A stretch of 64,000 bases of DNA from Rosistilla oblonga (GCF_007751715.1 NZ_CP036292.1:2790001-2854000); one strand, 5' to 3'; counted from the first letter of the stretch, positions 10,266-19,082 are shown. The notes: generated by a model not told the origin, from the letters alone. Made by a program: numbers and translations.

Positions 10266-10689
10266 TTCGTGTGTGTGAGTTGGTGGGCGGCGGGGCGACG
10301 GAGGTGTTAGCCATTCGAAGCCCCGTGAGTATCGCCGCGTCGTGATAGGGAGTTCGGTTTTGGTTGCGTTCGGACAACCACTGGATTGCGTATGAGTTGA
10401 CCATTCTACTCGACGCTGCAGCGATCGTTTACCTTGAGGTTTCGACAGGTGACCGAAAAGGACTGCGGGTGCAAGTGCAGCGGCATTAGCAACCGGAGCT
10501 TCTCGTTTTGCGACCGCTTACAGATTCAAAGAACTGTAAAATTGGTTTAGCTCGCGATTGATAGTTGCCCCTGCGTCTCAAGTCGTCGGTTTGTTGAGTC
10601 AACTGGAAACCGGCGATAGAGAGTTTTCGGTGGACGACCTCGCCATGGTTGTCACACGCAAACCGCGGCTTGGTATTTTACGACGCGGT
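10266..10689. other. Intergenic gap without recognised feature
   Basis: This is 424 bases between the broken peroxiredoxin-like gene and the sialidase-like gene, both on the minus strand. Short frames on both strands have no recognisable content. The promoter of the sialidase-like gene must be here, but I see no convincing element. Confidence 0.4.
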
Positions 10690-11339
10690 TCAGGCGAGTG
10701 CCTGCAGCGCGGCGACAATCTCATCGGGCTCGGCTCGTTGCCGATAATCCACGTCGACGAAACGCCAAGTCACGATTCCTTCGCGGTTTATCACGAATGT
10801 TGCAGGAATAGGCAACACGCTTCCGTTGCCGCCGTTAATTGTTGCCAGTTCGAGGTTTCGGTCATTCCGCATGTGATCGAGGATCAGTTCAGGGACCTTC
10901 CACGCGACGCCGTATTCGGCAGCGACGCGTGCGTCCTGATCCGAGAGGACTGGAAATTCCAGGCTCGCTTGCTCGATTTGTGTCAGTGATTCGGCGGGCA
11001 GCTGCGGAGTGATCGCGACCAGTTCGGCGCCAAGGCGACGAAGATCGGGCAGACGCTGCTGCATGGCTCGCAATTGCAAGTTACAGTACGGGCACCAGTT
11101 GCCGCGGTAGAAAGTTACGACAACCGGGCCCTTAGCCAACCAGCTTGAAAGCGAAACCGAATCGCCTTGCGGGTTAGGGAGTTCAAATTTGGGGGCCTGT
11201 TGTCCGACCTCAGAGCGTTGGCACCAGACTGGAAGACCTCGGCAGACGAAAGCAACGCGTCGACCCGTTTCGCAAACTCTGGATTGTTTTGGCGAGTGTT
11301 AGCCATCTTGGCTTCGGTCTGTTCACGAAGAGTGGTCAT
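10690..11339 (-). pseudogene. Peroxiredoxin-like (AhpC/TSA) gene interrupted by a one-base frameshift
   Basis: Two frames together make one peroxiredoxin-like protein of about 215 aa. The first starts at ATG 11339 (MTTLREQTEAK, with GGAG 11 bases upstream) and reads sensibly to SAEVFQSGANAL. The second carries VGQQAPKFELPNPQG, then FYRGNWCPYC with the redox CxxC, and ends at 10690. At 11209-11210 the bases between the codons CTG and GTC are AG; family members often read ALKVG here, so CTG AAG GTC with one A lost explains the break. Unrepaired, translation stops near 11115 and gives a 74-aa product without the CxxC. It is a recent mutation, a sequencing error, or (less likely) a slippage site. 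The active-site region itself is intact. Confidence 0.82.
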
Positions 11340-11801
11340 CTGGTGTCTCCAGGAAGTTTCGATTTCGAGCGAAAGTGTGCACGCTTACGCCCCGCCCAAT
11401 ACGTAATGACGAATCAAATTCTGTCTACATCGTTCGGCGAGATACACGACGCGCGAAGGTAAGCAGCCTTTATAGCACGTTCGTATATGTCCTCCTCCCC
11501 TCCCCAACACCCCGCTGCAAGTAGCAGCCCCATTTCCCCCACGTCAGATTCCGCACTCCCTCAGCCTCCATTTTTGTTTAGGACAGGGGTTTTGTTTAGG
11601 ACAGGCACGTTCCCGTTTTGATTTAGCGTCTTGATTTAGGACAGGCACTTTTGCCGGCCCCCTCGGTGTCTGTAGGTTCGCATTCCCCGCTGGTAGCTCA
11701 TTGCCGGTGGAACGCCCGTTGAGGACAGGCACGTTTCATTGCCACCAATCATGGTTCGAATACAATAGTTTTACTGGGGCAAAACGAGGAGGGCTTTTCT
11801 G
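11340..11801. other. Intergenic gap upstream of the RAYT transposase, with GGACAGGC repeats
   Basis: These 462 bases hold no gene. The left half is AT-richer than the neighbourhood. The right half carries the short direct repeats described separately. An ATG at 11802 follows GAGGAGGGCTTTTCTG, a good ribosome-binding site for the transposase gene. Confidence 0.5.
11573..11736 (+). repeat. Four direct copies of a TTTAGGACAGGCAC motif (RAYT-associated)
   Basis: Copies are at 11573-11587 (GTTTAGGACAGG), 11591-11610 (TTTGTTTAGGACAGGCACGT), 11631-11650 (TTGATTTAGGACAGGCACTT) and 11721-11734 (GAGGACAGGCACGT). A fifth lies at 14662-14677, after the HPP-like gene. They immediately precede the transposase gene. 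REP-type sequences are known to cluster next to RAYT genes, so I infer these are its cognate or relic repeats. Confidence 0.7.
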
Positions 11802-12875
11802 ATGACGATGGCTCGAAAGTATCTCGTCGATCCAGCGGTGACACGTTGGTATCACTGTATCTCTCGTTGCGTTCGCCAAGCGTTTCTTTTGCACGAGGAT
11901 GGCAACGAAACGCAATGCGACTGGCGGCAATGGATCGAAGATCGGCTGCAGAAGCTCGATGCTAACTTTGCGATTTCTGTGGGCGGTTTTTCGGTCATGG
12001 ACAACCATCTTCACGTGCTTTGCAGACTCGACTACGAGGTGGCGGACCGGTGGAGTCCCCAAGAAGTTGTGCGACGATGGATTGCTGTCTATCCGCCCAA
12101 GACTCTGAAGTCTAATGACGGAAACGTCGTTCGAAAGTGGATCGCGGATCATGCAAAGGATCAACGCCGCGTGACTCAACTACGCGATCGCCTGAAGAAT
12201 CTCGGCTGGTTCATGAAATCGCTCAAGGAGCCTTTGGCGAGGCTCGCCAACAAGGCCGATGGCTGCCACGGAACATTCTGGGAGGCACGCTACAAGAGCA
12301 TTGCGATACTCGACGACGCAGCATTGCTCTCGACGGGTGTTTACATCGACCTAAACCCGCTGGCCGCTGGGATTGCCTCGGCGCCGGAAGAGAGCCTGCA
12401 CACATCGATTCGGAAACGTGTCCAGCACGTCTGTGAAAAAGGAGAAAAAGAAATCGAGCGGTTGAAGGCGGCCCGTCGGGGGAGTGTCGCGGCGAGCCTC
12501 GCTGCCGGTTCGATGGAACAAGATCTTTGGCTGGTTCCGATTGAAGATCGCCGAAACGTAGAGCTGGACGAAGCAGCTCGGAAATCCTGCCGTGAAGGCA
12601 TGTTGGAATCGTTTCCGCTGGGGAGCTATCTCCTGCTGTTGGACTACACAGGACGTCTGTTCCACGAAGGTAAGGCAAATATGGAAGCGGGCGTGAAAGA
12701 GATCTTTGAGCGATTGTCGTCGTCGTTGGAAGCTTGGCAAACTCGAACCGACAGGATGCTCCATTCCAAGAGTCTCCGCGGAAGTTTTTCTGCGTCGAAC
12801 AACGCGACCGTTGCGGCGATTGCCACCGCCCCTGGGCATCACTTCCGAAACCTCTCTCCACAGCCTCCTGACTAA
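11802..12875 (+). CDS. REP-associated tyrosine transposase (RAYT, Y1/HUH family)
   Basis: This 357-aa protein is a single-domain HUH nuclease of the IS200/IS605-related RAYT group. It starts with the family pattern WYHCISRCVRQAFLL at about 16-30. The metal-binding HUH motif is MDNHLHVL (HLH, about 66-73), preceded by GGFSV. FWEARYKSIAILDDAALL and YIDLNPLAAGI follow, as in RAYTs (YxxLNPVRAG). The C-terminal 150 aa are charged and specific to the planctomycete subgroup. RAYTs are usually single-copy, domesticated enzymes that cut REP hairpins. The gene is full length and shows no frameshift, so it is probably functional. Confidence 0.88.
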   Translation: MTMARKYLVDPAVTRWYHCISRCVRQAFLLHEDGNETQCDWRQWIEDRLQKLDANFAISVGGFSVMDNHLHVLCRLDYEVADRWSPQEVVRRWIAVYPPKTLKSNDGNVVRKWIADHAKDQRRVTQLRDRLKNLGWFMKSLKEPLARLANKADGCHGTFWEARYKSIAILDDAALLSTGVYIDLNPLAAGIASAPEESLHTSIRKRVQHVCEKGEKEIERLKAARRGSVAASLAAGSMEQDLWLVPIEDRRNVELDEAARKSCREGMLESFPLGSYLLLLDYTGRLFHEGKANMEAGVKEIFERLSSSLEAWQTRTDRMLHSKSLRGSFSASNNATVAAIATAPGHHFRNLSPQPPD

Positions 12876-13529
12876 CCCCTTTTCCTGGGGCGTTCTAACG
12901 TGTTTTACAAACGACACTTCGATGTCAGTGTAGCCTGCCTCTGAAAACGAAGCTCGCAAACGGACGCGGGGGGCCGAAATTCGTCATCATTCGCGCCAAA
13001 GCCATCCCCGAAGCACAGATTAGCCAACCTCCGCACTCTCTGGCAGGATAGTGCGACCACCCGCCAGGTCCGAAATGCCCATTGGAAAAGAGCGTGTCCT
13101 TTTTGCGCCTTTTTGTCCTTTTTGCGTCCCTCGCAGTTCGCATTCTCCGTCTCGGACGCCTGCTCTGGAAATTGATTTGGTGTTCAGGCTCAAACTGCCC
13201 GTTGTCGTTGGTCTCGGGCCACCAGTGTCGGGGACGCATTCGCTTCGAAAGCCTAGTGAACGTGACAGCGATGTTGAATCACAGTAATATTGCTGTCCCC
13301 TAGCGATTCGGCCTCACCCTGGGTTGGTTTACAGTGCCCCTCCGATATGCGTCGGGGCGAGCACTCCATTGTTTGCCTTGAGACGAAGAGCAACTTTGGA
13401 TTCAGCTTCCCGTAGTGGGACGATTGACTAGCGCCCCACCTTTGGCCAACTCCAGTCAGGGCACGCCCGAATAATGATCGGCATTAAAAATTAGCGCGTG
13501 CTGAGCAGGAAGCCGGTCGGTCGCTTGGA
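12876..13529. other. Intergenic gap with a GACAGC inverted repeat
   Basis: This 654-base gap lies between the transposase and the HPP-like gene. It contains the tandem phrases GTCCTTTTTGCG around 13097-13127 and an imperfect inverted repeat at 13262-13299. Short frames on both strands have no family signature. I see no gene. Confidence 0.5.
13262..13299. repeat. Imperfect inverted repeat resembling a REP/REPIN hairpin
   Basis: The left arm GTGACAGCGATGTT pairs imperfectly with the right arm AATATTGCTGTCCC across about 10 bases. It lies 386 bases after the transposase stop. The GACAGC half-sites echo the GGACAGGC repeats on the other side of the gene, so it may be a substrate of the transposase. 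Confidence 0.5.
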
Positions 13530-14648
13530 ATGCCGCCGCTACCATTCGCCGAAGTTTCCGAGTCGTCCGTCTTGGATGGCGAAGAAATCGATGCCGGCGT
13601 TCGGGAACAGACGAATGCACACGTCTTGCGTTACCTCCGACCAGTCGAACTCGACCTTCCTCTCTTGAATCCCAGCATCACGTTCTATCAGCACATCATG
13701 GAATTGCGATTCACAGCATTGTTTATGGCAATCGTTTCCGGAATTGCCAGTATCACGAATTTCTCGTTGATCTATTTTCCCGAACTTGGAGCGCTAAGCT
13801 ACGAAGTGTTCAAGAACCCGAGCGGAAAATGGGCGAAACACAAATGGCAGTTGGCTATGGTTCCCATGTTAACGGGGATCGTTGGTGCAGCATGTGCAAT
13901 CTACTTGCCGTATGGATTCGCCTCCATGATCCTTTCAGTTGGTTTGTCGATCGCGATATTGATCGTTCTTCGGTCTCCGATCGCACCCGCGATTTCGGCA
14001 GGTTTCTTTCCCGTTGTCTTGGGAGTTGATACGTGGTGGTATCCTGTGGCGATCCTGGGCGGGACATCATCGCTTGCTTTGACTCGTTACGCGATGGATC
14101 GAGTTCAGCCCCCCTCTCCGCTCACGTTTGACCATTCCGAGGTCGAGCCAACAGATGACCAACGAAACAGCGCTCCCCATGTTGGCTCCGCAATCGTTCG
14201 GCTTTTGGTCTTCGGGCTGCTAACCATGGCGATAGCCAACTTGTTCGACAACAAGCTGATCCTCTTTCCGCCACTCATTGTGATCGCCTTTGAGTTGTTT
14301 CTGCATCCCATCGACTGCCCTTGGTCAACAAGCCTCTGGAAATTGCCAACCACATGCCTTGCGACGGCAACCATCGGCGTACTTGCAGTCGCCTTGCTGG
14401 GGCCAGGCGTCATTTCAACTGCGATCACAGTCGTCCTTGGGATCGTGTCACTCAAAGTAATTCGACTCCATATCCCACCAGCTATCGCCGTTGGGCTGAT
14501 CCCTCAGATTCTGGAGGGCCCCATTCATTGGTATCCATTATCGGTCGGAGTCGGCACGTCCATCTTGGTGGCATATGAGTTGGCTTCTTCCGCCATGTTT
14601 CGAATCTACCTAAACAAGACGCGCGTTCAATTCGACTCGCCGCATTGA
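13530..14648 (+). CDS. HPP-like integral membrane protein with two tandem repeats
   Basis: This 372-aa protein starts at ATG 13530 and has a hydrophilic N-terminus of about 60 aa followed by 8-10 membrane segments. It resembles the HPP family (pfam04982), four-helix membrane units of unclear function, linked to nitrite transport in plants and cyanobacteria. The unit appears twice. FPELGALSYEVFKNP ... PAISAGFFPVVLG ... WWYPVAILGGTSSL in the first half aligns by eye with FPPLIVIAFELFLHP ... PAIAVGLIPQILEG ... HWYPLSVGVGTSIL in the second. The two halves are separated by a polar stretch around 195-220. No ribosome-binding site is clear. Neighbours on both sides are repeats, so the gene may have arrived with them. 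Confidence 0.7.
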   Translation: MPPLPFAEVSESSVLDGEEIDAGVREQTNAHVLRYLRPVELDLPLLNPSITFYQHIMELRFTALFMAIVSGIASITNFSLIYFPELGALSYEVFKNPSGKWAKHKWQLAMVPMLTGIVGAACAIYLPYGFASMILSVGLSIAILIVLRSPIAPAISAGFFPVVLGVDTWWYPVAILGGTSSLALTRYAMDRVQPPSPLTFDHSEVEPTDDQRNSAPHVGSAIVRLLVFGLLTMAIANLFDNKLILFPPLIVIAFELFLHPIDCPWSTSLWKLPTTCLATATIGVLAVALLGPGVISTAITVVLGIVSLKVIRLHIPPAIAVGLIPQILEGPIHWYPLSVGVGTSILVAYELASSAMFRIYLNKTRVQFDSPH

Positions 14649-14956
14649 AGCGGTTTAGAGCTGTTTAGGACAGGCTCTTTGGCTTGCCAGCAGTTCCGGT
14701 GTCGATTCGATTGTTGTATAGCCTTCGTAGCGGAACTCTTCAACGGCCTATTGATTTAATCAGCCGTTTGGGCGTTAGCCCCGGTTCAAGCACCGCTAAA
14801 CCGGGGCTAACGCCCAAACGGCTAATTCAAGAAGTTCGCACGCGATTAAATCAACAGGCCGTCGAGGGTTCCGGAGGGTGGAGACTAGCCGTGGATCGAA
14901 AGTCTTGAAGACTTCCGCTGCGCAATCGATCGATGTTCCAGGTCGGGCTACGCGCT
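14649..14956. other. Intergenic gap filled by a large palindrome
   Basis: These 308 bases separate the convergent HPP-like and sialidase genes. A GGACAGGC repeat copy lies at 14662-14677 and a two-level palindrome at 14745-14860. Nothing else is seen. Confidence 0.55.
14745..14860. repeat. Two-level palindrome, family with AGCCG...GCGTTAGC...CGGTT arms (copy 1)
   Basis: The inner arms are 25 bases and perfectly complementary (14762-14786 with 14799-14823). They contain GGGCGTTAGCCCCGGTT. Outer arms GGCCTATTGATTTAAT (14745-14760) pair with 14845-14860 with one G-T mismatch. The same inner design recurs at 22.34 kb and 39.22 kb. It can form a long hairpin in RNA and could act as a bidirectional terminator between the two convergent genes. 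Confidence 0.85.
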
Positions 14957-16147
14957 CTACGTGTATAGCTGGTCGGTTTTATAGATTCGCAGCGCCACCT
15001 CGGAGCCGACTCTTCCCCTGGTGGGACGCGAGTAATAGGCGATCAACACTTCATCATCGACGAAAGTTGCCGAAGGATAAGCGACCTCGTAATTGGCGCG
15101 ATTGTCGATGTCTTGAACATGCTTCCAAGTTTTCGCTTCATCGTCAGAAATGGCGACGCTGAGCGGATTTCTCGGCCAATTGGAACTCGATCTGACGTTG
15201 TTCCAGATCACCATCAAATCGCCGGTGCTGGGAATTCGCTTCAAGAGCGCGGGAGACTCGGGGGAGATCAACACCGTCGGCTCGGGGGTCGACCACGTTA
15301 CGCCGCCGTCGGTCGAACGACTCGCATACTGTTTCTTGTTCGTATTCCGCATCAGGCAATACAGGCTTCCATCTTTCAGCTCGACGATGGTCGGTTCATG
15401 ACATCCACGCCCTTGGGCCGTCATGCTGTTTTTGCTGGTCTTCCACGTTTGAAAGCCGTCATCCGAATAATAGACAAACGAATGCAAGTCGCCTCCTTTG
15501 TAACGCGTGCCGCCGATATAGCGAGGATCGTACGGACCATGCGCCGGCAAAAGGATCCGCCCCGTGCTCAAGCGAATCGCGCGGTCGGCGTTGTTACAGT
15601 ACCAGCCCGGCTGTGAGACTTGCACTTGCGCGTCCCACGTTTGGCCATTGTCGAACGACCGCCGCCGAAAGACGTTGCGATCGATCGCCGAATCCCAGCC
15701 GACATAGAACATCAAAAGTTCGTTGTCGGAAAGCCGAACCAGATTGGACTGCTTGACGTTGTGTTTCCACTCATTCGGTTGCAGCACGCGTCGGTCGCCC
15801 CACGTGCGGCCGCGATCCGACGAAATCATGCTCGAGATCTGACACGAGACTTCGTCCCCGATCCTTGCATTTCCACCCCGCTGCGATGGTCGCGCCGTAT
15901 TCAAGTAGTATTCCGACCAGACCAACATCAGGCGATCCGAATCCAAGGGCAGGATCGTTTGATGGTCGTTTCGCGGATGCTCCGCCGTCTCGGGACAAAT
16001 CACCTGGTCGAAAACCGGGCGCAGCAAAGGACGATCTTCGCCATACGATTTTGCCCAGCTGTTCGCCGAAATGCCTGGCAGGGTGCACGCTCCGCCCCAA
16101 CCTGCCGCCGCTTTGATGAGATTTCGTCGATTCAGCATGGTCGCCAT
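14957..16147 (-). CDS. Tat-exported sialidase-like (BNR) protein
   Basis: This 396-aa protein has a twin-arginine signal (NRRNLIKAAAGWGG). The body is a sialidase-type propeller. Asp-box motifs are SSDRGRTWGDR, SFDNGQTWDAQ, SDDGFQTWKTS, STDGGVTWSTP and SDDEAKTWKHV, and the RNDHQTILPL, GRGCHEPTIVEL and PSATFVDDEVLIAYYSR segments are conserved in this exo-alpha-sialidase group. The likely role is release of terminal sugars from polysaccharides outside the cytoplasm. It is the distal gene of a minus-strand set with the lipoprotein and the DUF1559 protein, divergent from the XylR-type regulator. Start alternatives: ATG 16147 or ATG 16138 (MLNRRN); both keep the Tat motif. Confidence 0.87.
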   Translation of the reverse strand: MATMLNRRNLIKAAAGWGGACTLPGISANSWAKSYGEDRPLLRPVFDQVICPETAEHPRNDHQTILPLDSDRLMLVWSEYYLNTARPSQRGGNARIGDEVSCQISSMISSDRGRTWGDRRVLQPNEWKHNVKQSNLVRLSDNELLMFYVGWDSAIDRNVFRRRSFDNGQTWDAQVQVSQPGWYCNNADRAIRLSTGRILLPAHGPYDPRYIGGTRYKGGDLHSFVYYSDDGFQTWKTSKNSMTAQGRGCHEPTIVELKDGSLYCLMRNTNKKQYASRSTDGGVTWSTPEPTVLISPESPALLKRIPSTGDLMVIWNNVRSSSNWPRNPLSVAISDDEAKTWKHVQDIDNRANYEVAYPSATFVDDEVLIAYYSRPTRGRVGSEVALRIYKTDQLYT

Positions 16148-16205
16148 GCCTCCGTTGTTAAAGAGGTAATCGTCTTTTCAGGACTTAGGGGAAAATCGCT
16201 CCGAA

Positions 16206-16619
16206 CTAATTCGGCTGAGCGACTTCCAGAGGCAACGCGAACTCGATTTCATCTTGATCGTCGGCCAAGTCGAGCGTCGTTTCGTAGGCTTCAAACAATG
16301 CCTTCGGCGGCGCATCGGGGTTACTCGGATCTTTGATCCCGTCAAAGCCCGTGATCCGAACGGAAGTCGGCCCGCTGAGCGCCCCTCGGCCTCCATCAGC
16401 CGTATCGAACAGACCGTTTCGGATCGGAGCGAACCCGCCTCCGACACCCTTTTCGATCGGTTCGAATGAAACCATCCCCACTGGCACGGGAGCACCTTCA
16501 AAGGTGACGGTGCCAGAAAGATCGAGCCGCTCTACGCCGCTCTTGGGACCGCATCCCAGAGTTCCCAAAACCATCAACGCCATCGCGACCCGCAGGCCGA
16601 GTGAATGAAATCGCTTCAT
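16206..16619 (-). CDS. Small lipoprotein with transthyretin-like (carboxypeptidase-regulatory) fold
   Basis: This 137-aa protein has a lipoprotein signal with lipobox LGTLGC at about residues 18-23. The remainder, LSGTVTFEGAPVPVGMVSFEPIEKG, is the beginning of the planctomycete family of carboxypeptidase-regulatory-like lipoproteins that commonly accompany DUF1559 genes. ATG 16619 is chosen because GGAGCAATGTT precedes it and the signal peptide begins there; an in-frame ATG at 16637 is possible. It starts 19 bases after the DUF1559 stop, so the two share an operon. Function is unknown, with surface attachment likely. Confidence 0.85.
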   Translation of the reverse strand: MKRFHSLGLRVAMALMVLGTLGCGPKSGVERLDLSGTVTFEGAPVPVGMVSFEPIEKGVGGGFAPIRNGLFDTADGGRGALSGPTSVRITGFDGIKDPSNPDAPPKALFEAYETTLDLADDQDEIEFALPLEVAQPN

Positions 16620-16638
16620 AACATTGCTCCAATTCATG

Positions 16639-17628
16639 TTAGTAGTCGCCGACTGGATTGCCGTCGTTCGGAATGAACAAGTTTTGCCAGACCCGATTGG
16701 CATCCGACGGTTGCGAGACGGCTTGGGCTGCCAGGCGGAAGAAGTTCGTGGAGGAACTCGACGGGTAGCTGGTGAGGCTATCGACGTTTTCGCTGACAAA
16801 GCTGACCGAGCCATCACAACGAGTGATATTAACGCCACCAGGATGCAAGCTGGTATAGGCGCTCCGCGTATTCAGCGGATCCGACGTGCCCGAGATGTCA
16901 TCGAGATCGCCAGCATAGGGAGTGTTCGGCGGCCAAGCGGCACGGCCATGGGCCTGGACGTTGCCCCCGGTCCTGCTGCGTCCTGCCCAAATGCCTCCCA
17001 CGCTACGAAATGGCGTCTCCCCCAGGAAACGCTCACCGTACAAGAGCGTATTGGAAAGGCCATCGGTGATATTGGCCAAGCGACACGCTTGGGTATAACC
17101 GCTGTCGTTATACGGCACCCAAAACACACCCTGGCTGGGCTGGTAGTTTGCTTTGCCATAATCGTTGAACGCGAAATTCACATCGGGGCCGGGGTCCGAT
17201 GGACAGATAAACCCATCGATCCGCGTGGCCAGCAAAGGCTGGACACTCACGTTGGGAATCGCATCCCCTTGAGGATTCAACGCTTCGTGCAATGCCGATT
17301 GCTCGATAAATGGCATCAACAAAACGTTTGCTCCCCAGTTCGTCGTTCTACCGTTTTTCCAGACTTCCAGCGGCGGAATCACCTTGAACGTATCGGCATA
17401 GTTATGAACCGCCAGACCGAGCTGCTTGAGATTGTTTGTGCATTGCATCCGTCGGGCAGCTTCGCGAGCTGCTTGAACCGCAGGCAACAGCAGCCCAACC
17501 AAAATCCCGATGATCGCAATCACAACCAACAACTCAACAAGCGTAAAGCCCGTCGGGCGGACCCGCGTCCAATGATCATTCCGCCTGCGGCGCAGGGGGG
17601 GATTCGCAAAACAGTTTTGGTGTGGCAT
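16639..17628 (-). CDS. DUF1559 protein with prepilin-type N-terminal cleavage/methylation signal
   Basis: This 329-aa protein is typical of a family expanded to dozens of copies in planctomycetes. GFTLVELLVVIAIIGILVGL is a type IV prepilin-like signal and membrane helix. AVQAAREAARRMQCTNNLKQLGLAVHNY follows, then the conserved CPSD (here ICPSDPGP), and near the end SLHPGGVNITRCDGSVSFVSE, the usual H-x-G-G-x-x-x-x-x-x-DGSV motif. It is probably a pseudopilin-like surface protein. ATG 17628 (MPHQNCF) gives a normal length; a frame extending to 17721 adds unlikely basic sequence. First gene of the cassette controlled from the divergent promoter region. Confidence 0.92.
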   Translation of the reverse strand: MPHQNCFANPPLRRRRNDHWTRVRPTGFTLVELLVVIAIIGILVGLLLPAVQAAREAARRMQCTNNLKQLGLAVHNYADTFKVIPPLEVWKNGRTTNWGANVLLMPFIEQSALHEALNPQGDAIPNVSVQPLLATRIDGFICPSDPGPDVNFAFNDYGKANYQPSQGVFWVPYNDSGYTQACRLANITDGLSNTLLYGERFLGETPFRSVGGIWAGRSRTGGNVQAHGRAAWPPNTPYAGDLDDISGTSDPLNTRSAYTSLHPGGVNITRCDGSVSFVSENVDSLTSYPSSSSTNFFRLAAQAVSQPSDANRVWQNLFIPNDGNPVGDY

Positions 17629-17759
17629 CGCCGGTATAGTCCTCAGAGATTTAAAACGGGAGCGAAAAATAAGCACCAACGCACAACGGCGCAGTCGCCG
17701 TGGTTCATAGCACCGCCACATCCTAGTTGCCCAGCGATCGATGGTTCAATTCAGTTTTG

Positions 17760-17774
17760 CGAATAACTTATTCG
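17760..17774. promoter_or_regulatory. Perfect palindrome, candidate operator for the divergent XylR-type regulator
   Basis: CGAATAACTTATTCG is a perfect 7-1-7 inverted repeat. It lies 131 bases before the DUF1559 start and 123 bases before the regulator start, almost at the midpoint of the divergent region. LacI/AraC hybrids bind near such sites, so autoregulation plus control of the cassette is the simplest reading. Confidence 0.55.
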
Positions 17775-17897
17775 TTTTTGCGTCACTTGATGTTTGCCCG
17801 ATTCACTCTCTCTCGCTAGTTTAGATGCGAGTATTTCAAGCAATCCGAGTTGCTTCGTCCCTGCCTCACGCAGCTTCCTTCCAAGGTGCTATCCGCT

Positions 17898-19082
17898 ATG
17901 CAACCGACACCACGCGTCGCCTTGTTTGTCGAAACGTCGCGAGCCTACGGCCGAGGCGTGCTGAAGGGAATCTGGCAACATGTTCAAGAGCACGGTCGTT
18001 GGTCGATCTTGTTCCGTCCTCGCGGATTGGAAGAACCGACACCCGCCTGGATGGCTTCCTGGCAAGGCGATGGAATCATCGCGCATGTAACCAACCTGCG
18101 AACGGCGGCGGTTCTGAAACGTTCGGCGGCTCCCTGCGTCGACGTTCTTGGTGATATCCCCAACACGGGGTTCCCGGTGGTGAAGACCGATTGCCTGCGG
18201 ATCGCCGAGTTGGCGTTTGGGCATCTCGCTGGCTTGGGGCTGAAAAACATCGGCATCTGCGGCATGCGCCGCGGCCATCGCCCGCGCCTCGACGAACGTT
18301 GTGATGCTTTTCAATCGCTGGCCGAAGAAGCTGGGTACGACGTCAACATTTTTCAGCCACGCGGCGGCGGTAAGTACGGACCGTCGTGGGCGAAAGAACA
18401 AAAGCAGTTGGTCGATTGGGTTCGCAGTTTGCCAAAGCCGATTGGGATCTTCGCCTGCAACGACATCCGTGGCCGAGAGACGCTCGATGCCTGCGCGACA
18501 GCCGATATTCCGGTTCCCGAACATGTCGCCGTGATCGGAGTCGGCAACGATGAATTGCTGTGCGAATTAAGCGACCAACGACTCACCAGCGTCGACGTCA
18601 ATCCGATCCGCGTTGGCTACCAAGCCGCCGATCTGCTCAGTCGAATGATGCAGGGGCAAAACGTTCCAGCGAAGTTCAACGTCTCGCCGCGACGCGTTGT
18701 CGAAAGGCAATCGACCGACATGCTGGCGGTCGAGGATCCGGAGGTTGCCGATGCGGTGAAATATATTCGGCTGCATGCGTGTGATGCGATCGACGTCAAC
18801 GATGTCGTGCAGGAAGTGGCCGTGGGCAGGCGCGTGCTGGAGCGTCGGTTCCGCGAGCTGCTGGGACGTTCGCTCAAATCCGAAATCGTTCGCGTCCGTC
18901 TGGCCCGGGCTCGAGAACTGTTGATCGAAACATCACTCTCGGCAACAACGATCTCCTACCGATGCGGGTTCAGCAGTCCCGCGTATTTCATGGACCACTT
19001 CCACAAGAAAGTCGGAGTGACCACCAAAGAGTTCCGCGAGTCCGCGCGGCGCGAAGAAGACCCGGACCCAGCTGAAGATTGA
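17898..19082 (+). CDS. XylR-type regulator: LacI-like sugar sensor fused to AraC DNA-binding domain
   Basis: This 394-aa protein combines a periplasmic-binding-protein-like sensor (about 5-280) with a C-terminal AraC pair of helix-turn-helices (about 295-390). The sensor begins PRVALFVETSRAYGRGVLKGI, typical of planctomycete and Bacteroidetes XylR homologues, and has IGVGNDELLCELSDQRLTSVDVN like LacI. The AraC part has LIETSLSATTISYRCGFSSPAYFMDHFHKK. ATG 17898 is chosen because sensors of this family begin there. It presumably senses a sugar released by the divergent cassette. It is transcribed away from the DUF1559 gene. Confidence 0.92.
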   Translation: MQPTPRVALFVETSRAYGRGVLKGIWQHVQEHGRWSILFRPRGLEEPTPAWMASWQGDGIIAHVTNLRTAAVLKRSAAPCVDVLGDIPNTGFPVVKTDCLRIAELAFGHLAGLGLKNIGICGMRRGHRPRLDERCDAFQSLAEEAGYDVNIFQPRGGGKYGPSWAKEQKQLVDWVRSLPKPIGIFACNDIRGRETLDACATADIPVPEHVAVIGVGNDELLCELSDQRLTSVDVNPIRVGYQAADLLSRMMQGQNVPAKFNVSPRRVVERQSTDMLAVEDPEVADAVKYIRLHACDAIDVNDVVQEVAVGRRVLERRFRELLGRSLKSEIVRVRLARARELLIETSLSATTISYRCGFSSPAYFMDHFHKKVGVTTKEFRESARREEDPDPAED

